Positions 1 to 9,204 of a stretch of DNA of 64,000 nucleotides are shown one piece after another. This DNA is from Burkholderiales bacterium RIFOXYD12_FULL_59_19 (GTDB lineage: Bacteria; Pseudomonadota; Gammaproteobacteria; Burkholderiales; Burkholderiaceae_C), in NCBI GenBank assembly GCA_001771065.1, contig MESQ01000017.1, forward strand, positions 1 through 64,000. The letters are read 5' to 3'. Position 1 is the stretch's first letter. Every line of letters begins with the position of its first letter. The notes beneath the pieces are model-generated. The model saw only the letters and a list, made by a program, of their open reading frames with translations. It did not search any database and was not told where the DNA came from. A program made the translations under genes and the position numbers.

Positions 1-54
1 TGATCAAGCTCGGTGATGAATGCATCCATTCGACCATCACGCTTCTTGAGCAAT

Positions 55-1026
55 TCAGGCTGCAAGACCTTCAGTGGAGGTGATCGGCCTCACTTGCGCA
101 AAACACACGTTCAGGCCGGCGCGGTCCAGTTCTGGCACCCGGGTCAGACCGCGGCGCTTGGGGTAGCTGTCAAAACGCCCTTGCAGGTGGATGCTTTCGG
201 TGGGGCAGCTGATGAAACTTAAGCCGGCCTGTTTCAGCAGCCGGAACAGCTTGGAGCAGTAGGCGTTGTCGTAAGAGCCCATGGCCGTGGTGTGGCTGGC
301 CGTGACACGCGCGCCCATGCCGTGCACCCGCGTCACCTCGGCCAGCACCTCTAAAAAACGCGAGCTCGGGTCGTCGGTTTCGTCACAGTGCACGTCGACC
401 AGCCGGTTGTGGCGTTCGGCCAAGTCCATCAGAAAGTGGACCGACGACACGCCCTGGTCACGCGTGTTCTCAAAATGCGGGATGCCACCAACCACGTCGG
501 CGCCCAGCGCCACCGCCTCGGTCATCAGCGCGCGGCCATTCGCAAATGACTCGATGCCCTCCTGCGGGAAAGCGACGATTTGCAGGTCGATCAAGGCGCG
601 AGCTTCGTCGCGCACTTCCAGCATGGCTTTGAGGGCGCCCAGGCCGGGGTCGGTCACGTCGACGTGGGTCCGCACATGTTGAATGCCGTGCGCAGCCAGC
701 ATGCGGATGGTACGGTGGGCGCGGGACTTGGTGTCTTCACGGGTCACCAGCGCCTTGCGTTCGGCCCAGCGTTCGATGCCTTCAAACAGGGTGCCGCTGA
801 GGTTCCAGTGGGGCTCGCCTGCCGTTAAGGCTGCGTCGAGGTGGATGTGCGGTTCGACCAGCGGCGGGATCACGAGTTTGCCGCCTGCGTCAAGCGTGGC
901 GTTGGTGATCTCTGGGGCTGGCAGCGTGTCGGTCTGAGCCGTGATGGCGCTGATCAGGCCATCGGCCCAGCGCAGGGAAAACAGGCCGGAGCGGCCGCGC
1001 AGTCGGGCGTTGATGAGTTGGTTCAT
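55..1026 (-). pseudogene. codA: Cytosine deaminase (CodA-like), C-terminally truncated
   Basis: Amidohydrolase very like CodA, which deaminates cytosine to uracil. Seen: the metal motif HIHLD, the [16 protein letters not shown] block, [17 protein letters not shown] and the [13 protein letters not shown] block all follow the E. coli protein. Similarity stops at NVCF; the following GHDD segment, whose Asp is a metal ligand in the family, and roughly the last 100 residues are replaced by an unrelated short tail. The frame is about 323 aa against about 427 in the family. The start is taken at the Met before NQLINARL, which matches the family N-terminus; an upstream Met six codons earlier is possible. 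Probably inactive. Bases 1-54 show no recognisable continuation of the gene. Confidence 0.75.
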
Positions 1027-1253
1027 GGATTTTTCTGGGGTCAAATTGGGTATTGTGCAGCCGGGGCCGTAGCGCGCATTGGGCGTCTGACTGCGCTCAT
1101 GTCCCCCGGTCCGGGCTGACGCCCGAACCTCCTCCTTTACTTCGCTCCGTCAGACACCGAACACACGCTGCTCGCGTTGTCGGCGCCAGGTGCCTTGGAT
1201 CGCATGGCCCATCACATGCGCCATTACATGCTAAAACATCACGGTGTGCGCCA

Positions 1254-1904
1254 TCAACACCGGCTTTTCGGCTGCGCCGTTTTATCCTTGAAATCACAAT
1301 ACGGTGCCACCGCGCAGTGCCAGCATTGCGGCGTGCGCGCCTGGCAGACGTAGCGGCCCAGCAAGATCAGCCAGTGGTGGGCATGCACACGGTAGGGCTC
1401 GGGAATACGCTTGAGCAGTTTGAGCTCTACCGCCAGCGGCGTTTGGCCAGGTGCCAGTCCGGTGCGGTTGCTGACCCGAAAGATGTGGGTGTCCACCGCC
1501 ATGGTCGGCGCGCCAAAGGCCACATTGAGCACCACATTGGCCGTTTTTCGCCCCACACCGGGCAGTGTTTCCAGCGCCTCACGCGTGCGAGGCACCTCGC
1601 CGTGGTAGCGCTCCACCAGGATCTGGCAGGTTTGCAGCAGGTGTTTGGCTTTGCTGTGGTACAGGCCAATGGTCTTGATGTAACGCTCCAGGTCTTCCAA
1701 GCCCAAAGCCAGCATTTTTTGTGGCGTGTTGGCCACCAGAAACAGGTTTTGCGTGGCCTTGTTGACACTGACGTCGGTGGCCTGGGCCGACAACAGCACG
1801 GCGGTCAGGAGTTCGAACACGCTGCTGTACTTCAGCTCGGTTTGTGGCTGCGGGTTGCTTGCGGCCAGGGTGGCAAAGAATTTTTCAACAGCGGTAGCGT
1901 TCAT
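1254..1904 (-). CDS. nth: Endonuclease III (DNA glycosylase/AP lyase)
   Basis: Base-excision repair enzyme that removes oxidised pyrimidines and cleaves at AP sites. The 216-aa protein has the helix-hairpin-helix LPGVGRKTAN with catalytic Lys120, Asp138 in AVDTHIFRV, and the C-terminal 4Fe-4S ligands Cys187, Cys194, Cys197 and Cys203. Length and residue numbering match E. coli Nth. It is divergent from the downstream aminotransferase gene, with only about 90 bases between the two starts, so both promoters must lie there. Confidence 0.96.
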   Translation of the reverse strand: MNATAVEKFFATLAASNPQPQTELKYSSVFELLTAVLLSAQATDVSVNKATQNLFLVANTPQKMLALGLEDLERYIKTIGLYHSKAKHLLQTCQILVERYHGEVPRTREALETLPGVGRKTANVVLNVAFGAPTMAVDTHIFRVSNRTGLAPGQTPLAVELKLLKRIPEPYRVHAHHWLILLGRYVCQARTPQCWHCAVAPYCDFKDKTAQPKSRC

Positions 1905-1992
1905 GCGTTCAGTCCAGGGGGTGGGTAAACATCGGTTTGGCGGGGGCGATTCATCGGTGACAATTTGGCCTCCATTCTTCCGAGCTTATCTT

Positions 1993-3189
1993 ATGCAATT
2001 CGCCGACCGACTCGACGCCATCGAAACCTCCGCCATCCGTGAGCTTTTCAAGCTGCTGGGCAAGCCCGGCATCATCAGCTTTGCTGGCGGTTTTCCCGAT
2101 CCGGCATTGTTTGACGCGGAAGGCATTGCGCAGTCCAGCGCTGCGGTGCTGACCAGTAACCCAGGCCCGGTGCTGCAATACGGCGCCACCGAAGGCTTTC
2201 AGCCGTTGCGCGAAGCGATCAGCAGCTTCATGGCAGGCAAGGGCAGCACGGTAGCCCCAAATGGCCTCATCGTCACCACCGGCAGCCAGCAGGCGCTGGA
2301 CCTGATTGGCAAAACCATGATCTCGCCCGGCGACAAAGTGATTGTCGAGGCACCCACCTTTCTGGCCACGATCCAGTGTTTCCGGCTCTATGGCGCCCAC
2401 ATCATCGGCGCGCCGATTGATGCTGATGGCGTTGATGTGGACAAGCTTGAAGCCCTGATTGAAGAGCACAAGCCCAAACTGGTTTACCTGATCCCCTCCT
2501 TTGGCAACCCGAGTGGCGCCACCTTGAGCCTGGCACGCCGTCTGCGTATTCTGGAAATTGCCGTACGCACGAAGACACTTGTTGTCGAAGACGACCCCTA
2601 TGGCGAGCTGTACTTTGATACGCCCCCGCCGCCCAGCCTGCTGGCCCTCAGCGACGGTGTTCCCGGCAGCCGTGACTGGTTGGCGCACTGTGGCAGTTTC
2701 AGCAAGATTCTGAGCCCCGGTCTGCGCGTGGGCTGGATGATTGCGCCCCCCGAGCTGCTGGCCAAGGCCACCATGTGCAAGCAATTCAGCGACGCCCACA
2801 CCAGTAACCTGACGCAGGCCATTTGTGCCCACTACCTGACGCTGAACCGCCTGAACCCGACCCTGGCCGTGGTGCGAAAAACCTACGCCGAGCGCGCGCG
2901 CGTGATGGCCGAGTCGCTGCGCCGCGAGCTGGGTGACGCGATTGCCTTCAACCAGCCGCAAGGCGGCATGTTTTTCTGGGCCAGGCTCACCGGCGCCCAT
3001 GGCAGGCCTGCCAACGCTGCCGAATTTGCCAAGCGCGCCATTGACAAATTGGTGGCCTTTGTGCCCGGCGCACCGTTTTATGCCCATGACCCCGATCTGG
3101 CCACGCTGCGCCTGAGTTTTGCCACTGCCGATGTGGTGAAGATCGAAGAGGGCATTGTGCGTCTGGGGATGGCCTTGAGCATTGAGTGA
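1993..3189 (+). CDS. PLP-dependent aminotransferase, class I fold (2-aminoadipate/aromatic type)
   Basis: A 398-aa fold-type I aminotransferase of the MocR/LysN-like group, without a DNA-binding domain. The N-terminus ETSAIRELFKLLGKPGIISFAGGFPDP is typical. The PLP Schiff-base lysine is in SFSKILSPGLRVGW (about residue 238), and the phosphate and pyridine contacts NPSG and EDDPYGELYF are present. The frame stays open upstream, but the Met at 1993 fits the family N-terminus. The exact substrate (2-aminoadipate, valine or an aromatic amino acid) cannot be read from sequence. Confidence 0.85.
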   Translation: MQFADRLDAIETSAIRELFKLLGKPGIISFAGGFPDPALFDAEGIAQSSAAVLTSNPGPVLQYGATEGFQPLREAISSFMAGKGSTVAPNGLIVTTGSQQALDLIGKTMISPGDKVIVEAPTFLATIQCFRLYGAHIIGAPIDADGVDVDKLEALIEEHKPKLVYLIPSFGNPSGATLSLARRLRILEIAVRTKTLVVEDDPYGELYFDTPPPPSLLALSDGVPGSRDWLAHCGSFSKILSPGLRVGWMIAPPELLAKATMCKQFSDAHTSNLTQAICAHYLTLNRLNPTLAVVRKTYAERARVMAESLRRELGDAIAFNQPQGGMFFWARLTGAHGRPANAAEFAKRAIDKLVAFVPGAPFYAHDPDLATLRLSFATADVVKIEEGIVRLGMALSIE

Positions 3190-3289
3190 TGGGCTTATGA
3201 GAAACTTCTTGGCCCGTGAGGTAAGTGAAGCCAGAGCGCATAGGAGCTGACCCTGAAAAGACTTTCTTGCGGTGCGACCAATTGAAGCG

Positions 3290-4453
3290 CTAAAACTGGG
3301 CCAGGACACCCGCTGTCAGGCCATAGGCTTTGGCTGCGTTTAGGTTCAGGTTATCGGTTTTGAGGCTGAGATAAAACCAGTCGTGTTGCACTGACAGTCC
3401 CAGCGTGTTGAAACGCCAATCCAGGTCTACAAAAAATGCCCACTGGGGGGTGATGTGGTAGCCCACACCGGTTTGTGGAAACCAGTAACCCTGGGTGTAG
3501 TCGGTGGCCGCTTTTAGCTCAAAATTACCCAGCGAGTAGTTGACTGCCAGACGCAATTTTGGGTCGAGCTTTTGGTTCAGATTTTGAAAAGTAATGGCTT
3601 TGGACAAATTTGGATTGAAATTGACCCAGCCATTGGCATCGTAATATTTGGTAGCGCTGTTGTAGTTGGTGCTGGTGTTGGGCAAGTGCGACCAGTCAAT
3701 TTGGCCAAACAGGTCGGCGATTGCCAACTCAAAGACTGCATTGCTGCCAGGGTGTACTGCCACCAGACCCACATCTGCCGCGTAACCGGCACCACTTGGG
3801 GCTGTCAATTGCGCCAAAAGTGGGCTGTTTTTTGGAAAGCCACTCAAATCAAGGCTTTCGTCGGATGTTGTCTGGCGGTTGGCGGTCGCATTGAAATCTT
3901 TGGTGTTGATCGTGACGATCTGGCCGTTGATGGTCTCCAGCTTGACGCGCTGGCCCTTCAGGTACGACAAGCCCAGCCCGACCCGGATTTGCCACGGGCT
4001 GGCCATGTCAAGTTGAAAACTTTTGCTCAGGCGTGCTCCGCTGGCTTCAAAGCCCTTCAGGCGGTAGTTCAGCGCGTAAGTACGACCCAAGCTGTAGCCG
4101 CTTTGGCGCTTGTACTGCTGCACCAAGTCAGCCGTATCACGACTGGCCTCGACCAGTGCGTCGGCGCGCTGATAAATGCCAAGTCGGTAACCATGCCACT
4201 GCACACCGGTCTCGGCCCGCGCGGCCAGTAAGCCGATGTTGCTGCCCGGGCTCGGACTGTATTGCCCGGCCCAGTTGCCTGCGTACTCGCGCATGGCGAC
4301 CTGGTCGTTGCCCGCAAAAGCTTCCAAGTCTGCATAGGCTTTTGTGGTCTGGCCAATTTTGGCCGGGTTGTTAATGGCCAGCAGACCATCGGCGTAGCAG
4401 GCTTGGGCGGTGATCAGGCCGACAAAAATAAGCCGACAACTTGTCTTGATCAT
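3290..4453 (-). CDS. Outer-membrane beta-barrel protein (TraF-like/unknown)
   Basis: 387-aa exported protein with an N-terminal signal peptide ending near QACYA. Alternating amphipathic strands run through the protein and it ends in a terminal Phe, as integral outer-membrane barrels do. It resembles the chromosomal TraF-like outer-membrane family, but nothing around it suggests conjugation. It lies downstream of the large lipoprotein gene on the same strand, separated by a strong terminator, so it probably has its own promoter. Function unknown. Confidence 0.55.
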   Translation of the reverse strand: MIKTSCRLIFVGLITAQACYADGLLAINNPAKIGQTTKAYADLEAFAGNDQVAMREYAGNWAGQYSPSPGSNIGLLAARAETGVQWHGYRLGIYQRADALVEASRDTADLVQQYKRQSGYSLGRTYALNYRLKGFEASGARLSKSFQLDMASPWQIRVGLGLSYLKGQRVKLETINGQIVTINTKDFNATANRQTTSDESLDLSGFPKNSPLLAQLTAPSGAGYAADVGLVAVHPGSNAVFELAIADLFGQIDWSHLPNTSTNYNSATKYYDANGWVNFNPNLSKAITFQNLNQKLDPKLRLAVNYSLGNFELKAATDYTQGYWFPQTGVGYHITPQWAFFVDLDWRFNTLGLSVQHDWFYLSLKTDNLNLNAAKAYGLTAGVLAQF

Positions 4454-4477
4454 GGTTCAAATCCAATAGCTAAAAAA

Positions 4478-4504
4478 AATCCGGCGATGCCGCATCGCCG
4501 GATT
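4478..4504 (-). terminator. Rho-independent terminator after the lipoprotein gene
   Basis: Perfect 12-bp stem AATCCGGCGATG / CATCGCCGGATT with a 3-base loop. On the minus strand it is followed by a run of eight T (seen as A's at 4472-4479). It lies just past the stop of the 4532-6943 gene and before the next minus-strand start. Confidence 0.9.
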
Positions 4505-4531
4505 GATACGCCCTAGCAGCGCAACAGGGTG

Positions 4532-6943
4532 TTACAGGGACTCAGATGTCAAGTCGCTGTAATTGATCACGCTATTGACAATGTTAGCCAGTGTGGCCCC
4601 GCCCTTGGCCGCTGTGCCGGTGAGGGTGTTGTTGGCCGTGTCGATGGAGAGCTGGATGCCGTCTTGGTTGCTCAGCGTCAACACCGGTGCTGGCGCGTTG
4701 GGTGCCGTGTTGCTTGTGGCGCTGCCCGTCAGGCTAACAATGCCGTAGCTATAGTCAACGGTGAACGCGCTGGTCGTTAGACCGGTGCGGTTCCCGGCCA
4801 ACACCAGTTTTAACCAGGGCCGACCTGGGGCTTGCACGGTACCAGTGAAGCTGATGGTGTTTTGCTGGTAGTTGCTGTCCGTTTCTAAAGCAAAGGAGTC
4901 ATACAAGTTGTAATTTGCAATGGAGGCGACTAATTTACCCGTCAACATGACGCCAGCGCCGTCGACCGAGGTATCGCTGACACTTCCGTCAAAGATGACG
5001 CTGGTGGGTTGACGGTTGTTGCCATTTTTATCCACTGCAAATGAGCCAATGCTCAGGGTACCGGCGAATTTATTGGCTGCGGTTTGCGCAGAGCCAACCA
5101 ATACGGCTGCCGTACCAACTGAGCCGGTCGTACTGGCATTGGCTTGATCCTCTTCCACATAACTGCCAGCGTTTAACGCCAAACTTACTGACAGCGTTTG
5201 ATCAGCCAGCTTTTTGGTCTCTACTGAGCCAGTCAGGTCATAGCGAACAATGGTGCCAGTTTGCGCACCACGTGTCACATTGATTGCCACTGTGTCAGCC
5301 GTAGTTTCCAAAATACCGGTATTGCTTGCGCCGCCTGAGGGCGGGAACGTGCCATTTAGAGCCAAGTTAGACGTTAAAGCCGATTGACCGGTGCCTGTCG
5401 TGGTTTTGACTGCCGTGCCGCTTCCAACTGGCATTGGATTATTGGCCGCGTCTTTGCTGACAAGAACTGGGTCACCACTTAACTCAACGAACTCGTAAGG
5501 TTGGTCACCTTGTTGTGGAAAGGTGTGTTGCATGACATAAACCGGTTGGTTGTACCGGGTTGCCGTGTAGGTGTAATTGCCGGTCGTGCTTGTCGTTTTG
5601 ACTTCAAAGACCATCATTTTCAACTGGTTATTGGCTCGATCTGCAGAGCTTGAGTTGGCGTTGGCGCAGGTGATTGTGGTCACATTTGCTGCAACCAAGG
5701 AGTCGGTAAAGCACATTTCATAATTACCCCATCCATTCCACGCACTCATGGGCGAGCCCGTGCTTAGCGTAATTACAGCAGCCTGTGTAAGCGGGTTTGT
5801 GCCAGTGCTTTGGTAGTAGTAAAGATTTCCATAAACATTTCCAGCATAGCCCGTTGTTCTGAGGTCTTCTAATGCTTGAATGGAATGGCTTAAAGCACGT
5901 ACTCTGTCGTTCAACTTGTTCAGATCAGGTGCCACGTTGTTGGACAGGTCGAGATTCACCCGTTCGGCCTGGGTGTCAAGAAAACCTGTACGAGAAGTGT
6001 TGCTGAAAGAGTTCAGCGTGGTCCGCAGTTCGGTAAACATGGCCTTTACGAGGGCCAGATCCGAAAGCGGGGCGGCGGTGAAATTGGTCACATCGACAAC
6101 AACCACAAGCCCTTTTTCTTGAGCAATTGTTTGACTGTTGCTATCAGCAAATTCCGCCGCTGCGGTTTTGTAATGAAGACCGATATCAGCCGGGGTGTAA
6201 GAGGCCAACACAACGGTAGGCGTTGCGGAGGAGCCGTCTTTGCCGTCAAGCTTGTTGTCTTTGAGGTCAGACGCTAAATCATCGGCCGCATCAGCGGCTG
6301 TTTTGCCTGTCGCAGCCGATTTGGCAAGGGCTGCAAGTACCAGTGCATACTGGTCGGCTGCAGTTGCGACGTTGAGCGTTTTGCCAGTCAAAGTCGTCGC
6401 ATCTACCAGTGTGGGTGCGTCAAGAATGCTTGCCGTTCCCAGTCCAAGCGCTTTACCAACTTTTGCATTGGCGTCGTCAATATCAGCAGCCACTGCCGCA
6501 CCAATCGACCCTTTGGTTTTTTCCAGGTTAGTAACTGCCGCATTGGTCAAAGGTGTTACCCCCACCGTGGCACGCAGTATGGCCATGACGGCGCGCAGCT
6601 TTTTGCCTTTGGCGAAAGATTGTTCTGATTGTGTGCCTTCGTCGTAATACATGGTGTTGGTATCACCCAGCACTTCGGCAATGGTCGTGCCGCTGTGGCT
6701 GGTCGGCACGTTCAAGGTGACTGATCCGTCGGTACCCAGCGCGCCACGAACCAGCTCTGTATCGTCAGATTTGGCTAGCCGAACCACGGTGCCGACGTTG
6801 AATTTACCCAAAGAGGGTGTCACAGTTACGGGTGTTGTTGCGCCTGTGTTTAAAACACTGCTGTTGCCACCGCCGCATCCGCTGATGCTCAGCAACCCTG
6901 CTGCTGCAATGGCCAAAGACAAAATCCGGTATGAAGACTTCAT
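4532..6943 (-). CDS. Large secreted lipoprotein, unknown function
   Basis: 803-aa protein with a lipoprotein signal (lipobox LSISGC, then a Gly-rich linker). The rest is Thr/Ser/Ala/Asn-rich, without Cys clusters or recognised enzymatic motifs. The N-terminal third is helical and Ala-rich; the C-terminal half is rich in beta-strand-like repeats with TGTLSIGS, TLTGTAA and similar patterns. It looks like a surface or periplasmic structural protein. The ORF is intact and ends at a strong terminator. I do not recognise a family. Confidence 0.6.
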   Translation of the reverse strand: MKSSYRILSLAIAAAGLLSISGCGGGNSSVLNTGATTPVTVTPSLGKFNVGTVVRLAKSDDTELVRGALGTDGSVTLNVPTSHSGTTIAEVLGDTNTMYYDEGTQSEQSFAKGKKLRAVMAILRATVGVTPLTNAAVTNLEKTKGSIGAAVAADIDDANAKVGKALGLGTASILDAPTLVDATTLTGKTLNVATAADQYALVLAALAKSAATGKTAADAADDLASDLKDNKLDGKDGSSATPTVVLASYTPADIGLHYKTAAAEFADSNSQTIAQEKGLVVVVDVTNFTAAPLSDLALVKAMFTELRTTLNSFSNTSRTGFLDTQAERVNLDLSNNVAPDLNKLNDRVRALSHSIQALEDLRTTGYAGNVYGNLYYYQSTGTNPLTQAAVITLSTGSPMSAWNGWGNYEMCFTDSLVAANVTTITCANANSSSADRANNQLKMMVFEVKTTSTTGNYTYTATRYNQPVYVMQHTFPQQGDQPYEFVELSGDPVLVSKDAANNPMPVGSGTAVKTTTGTGQSALTSNLALNGTFPPSGGASNTGILETTADTVAINVTRGAQTGTIVRYDLTGSVETKKLADQTLSVSLALNAGSYVEEDQANASTTGSVGTAAVLVGSAQTAANKFAGTLSIGSFAVDKNGNNRQPTSVIFDGSVSDTSVDGAGVMLTGKLVASIANYNLYDSFALETDSNYQQNTISFTGTVQAPGRPWLKLVLAGNRTGLTTSAFTVDYSYGIVSLTGSATSNTAPNAPAPVLTLSNQDGIQLSIDTANNTLTGTAAKGGATLANIVNSVINYSDLTSESL

Positions 6944-7167
6944 GATTTTCCCCTAATAGGCCTAAATGAACCTAGTTTCAGCTTTTAACTTAGGCGTTTT
7001 TAAAAGTCATTTGATCCTAGCGCTGAGAAGTGTTGAAGCGGATGACCTTCATCAATGTTTTTCGCTATTCGCCCTGAATTTGATTACTACAGCCGATTTG
7101 TCATGAAAAGGTGGGGCTCTATGAAGCTGAATTTCGTGGTGTCAGTAGTTGTTTGCTGTTCATGCAT

Positions 7168-7685
7168 CAATGGCGCAAGCGGTCAGTTATGACGTTGAGG
7201 CTTATAAGATTCCCCGTTCCTTGGAGCGGTATTCTTGGTGGAAGAGCGAATACACTCAAAAAGGTACAACGTCGCCGCATTGTTGTAACAACTCGTAGTG
7301 TTCTCGGCGAAGTACCGAAGGGTAGTGTTCGACGAAGACGTTGATATGGTTCTGAAGGAAGTTTGCCTGGGGATAGCGAAAAGATGTGAGATCAAGTTTG
7401 TAGAAATTGGAACTGATAAAGATCACGTGCAATTTTTGGTGCAATCGGTCCCTGGACACAGCGTGACGAAGATAGTGGCGATGATAAAAAGCATAACGGC
7501 ACGAGAAGTTTTCAGAAGATGCCCGCGAGTGAAAGGAAATTGTGGGGTGGTGAGTTCTGGACCGACGGTTAATTTGCAAGTACGGTAGGAAAACACGGTG
7601 ACGAAATAACGAGTTGTAAGTACGTAAAAAATCAGGGACGCGAATATCAAAAACTACATTCTGATGCGCAGATGAGGCTGTTTTG
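7168..7685 (+). pseudogene. Decayed IS200/IS605-type TnpA transposase
   Basis: Read across frames, the region gives an IS200-type Y1 transposase. It carries FSAKYRRVVFDEDVD, then VEIGTDKDHVQFLVQSVPG, KIVAMIKSITAREVFRR and EFWTDG, and finally ASTVGKHGDEITSCKYVKNQGREYQ. There are stops in the N-terminal part and at the usual Tyr after WTDG, and at least one frameshift near 7540. The HUH metal motif reads HVQ instead of HVH, while the nucleophile Tyr in YVKNQ survives. The stretch is AT-richer than its surroundings. No intact ends were identified. The left limit is approximate. 6944-7167 holds nothing else recognisable. Confidence 0.75.
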
Positions 7686-7749
7686 ACCATGAATGCCCGG
7701 ACCCTTGGGGCGAGAATTGTTATTTACAACTGTAGCACTCTCGCCATCA

Positions 7750-9189
7750 ATGAAACAAATCTCAATCATGAACGAAAACGATTTAATTTACAGCTTTGCC
7801 CGGGCGCACGTGATCCAGACTTCCAGTCTGATTGCGCTGATGATGCCGCAGACGTTTGGCGCCGGCATTGCCGTCAAAACCATGGACGGTCGGTACAAGC
7901 TGGTCAACCAGGTCATGCAGAGTTATTTCAACAAGACTTTTGAGCAGTTCACCAGTTCGACGGATGCCGACCTGTTTCCTGCCGAGGTTGTTGCGCAGCT
8001 TCAGCAATCCGATGTTCAAATCATGGAAGGTGCCACCACGAGCAGTGATCAGCTTGACTGTCTGGTGGACGGCCGGTCAATCCAATGCCTGTGGTTCAAG
8101 TTTCCGGTACGCGGCCCCGACGGGGAACTCCAATTTATCGGTGCCGCCATGCTTGACACGGCACGCCTGGGCAATATCGACAAATTGCAAAAGTCGCTGG
8201 AGCAGTTACAGCACACCAATCAGGAGTTGCAAAAAAACCTGGCTGAACTGTCTACACTGGCCAGTACCGATAGGCTCACGGGGGCCTGGAACCGGCGCCG
8301 TCTTGAAGAAGCTTTGGTTAGTGAGATGGACCGGCTTAAGCGCTACGATCACCCTTTGAGCATGCTGATTCTGGACATTGATTTTTTTAAAAAAGTCAAC
8401 GACGTTTATGGTCACATTGTCGGAGACCAGGTGCTGGTGACATTGGCAAAGGTGCTGCAGTCAAATCTGCGCGCATCAGACACGCTGACGCGCTGGGGCG
8501 GTGAGGAGTTTGTGGTGCTTTGCCCTGACACGATTCTGGGTACCGTGACGATGCTGGCTGAGCGGCTGCGTGAAAATGTTGCCAAGGCGCCATTTTCTGA
8601 AGTGGGGCAAGTCACGATCAGTGTGGGCGTGGCCGAGTGTATGGTGGATGAGGCCTGGGAAGACTGGTTCAAGCGCGCCGATGCGGCACTGTACCGCGCC
8701 AAGGAAGGCGGTCGCAACCAGGTTCAAATTGCGCCCCAAGCGCCAGAGCGCGATGGCGCTGACAAAAACATGACGGCCAATCTTGTGCGGCTGTCCTGGC
8801 ACGCGACCTACGAGTGTGGTAACTCGGTCATTGATGAACAGCACCGTGGTCTTTTTGCCGACGCTAACAATTTGCTCGGTGCCGTTCTCTCAGCGCGTCC
8901 CGAGGCCGAAGTGGCAGAGCAGGTGAACACCTTGGTCACGGATGTGGTACTGCACTTCAAGGCCGAGGAGGGCATTATTCGCGCCGCAGGCTATCCAGGC
9001 GCCGACGCGCATGCCGCTATTCACAGTGCGCTGGTTGACAAAGCCGTGCGGCTGGTCAAGCATTTTCACGAAGGCACATTGTCGATTGGCGAGCTGTTTC
9101 AATTTCTGGCCCGTGACGTGGTGGCCCGTCACATGCTCGGCGCCGACCGTGAGTTTTTTGCCTATCTGCAGCCCAAACCGAAGTTTTGA
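7750..9189 (+). CDS. PAS-GGDEF diguanylate cyclase with C-terminal hemerythrin domain
   Basis: About 479 aa. An N-terminal PAS-like sensor (residues about 15-130) and a short coiled coil are followed by a GGDEF domain. Its active site is RWGGEEF (about residue 249), with an upstream inhibitory-site RASD exactly five residues before it. The C-terminal bacteriohemerythrin has the di-iron ligand pattern W-Y...DEQH...HFKAEE...H...H...RHMLGAD. Expected activity is synthesis of cyclic di-GMP controlled by oxygen or redox through the di-iron site. No clear ribosome site decides between Met 7750 and Met 7768; an upstream Met at 7693 is less likely. Confidence 0.9.
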   Translation: MKQISIMNENDLIYSFARAHVIQTSSLIALMMPQTFGAGIAVKTMDGRYKLVNQVMQSYFNKTFEQFTSSTDADLFPAEVVAQLQQSDVQIMEGATTSSDQLDCLVDGRSIQCLWFKFPVRGPDGELQFIGAAMLDTARLGNIDKLQKSLEQLQHTNQELQKNLAELSTLASTDRLTGAWNRRRLEEALVSEMDRLKRYDHPLSMLILDIDFFKKVNDVYGHIVGDQVLVTLAKVLQSNLRASDTLTRWGGEEFVVLCPDTILGTVTMLAERLRENVAKAPFSEVGQVTISVGVAECMVDEAWEDWFKRADAALYRAKEGGRNQVQIAPQAPERDGADKNMTANLVRLSWHATYECGNSVIDEQHRGLFADANNLLGAVLSARPEAEVAEQVNTLVTDVVLHFKAEEGIIRAAGYPGADAHAAIHSALVDKAVRLVKHFHEGTLSIGELFQFLARDVVARHMLGADREFFAYLQPKPKF

Positions 9190-9204
9190 ATCGCTGGCGC
9201 TGCC

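Noticed and set aside
1951..3309. Long minus-strand frame opposite the aminotransferase
   Set aside because: Shadow of a GC-rich coding gene; the plus-strand product has all PLP motifs.
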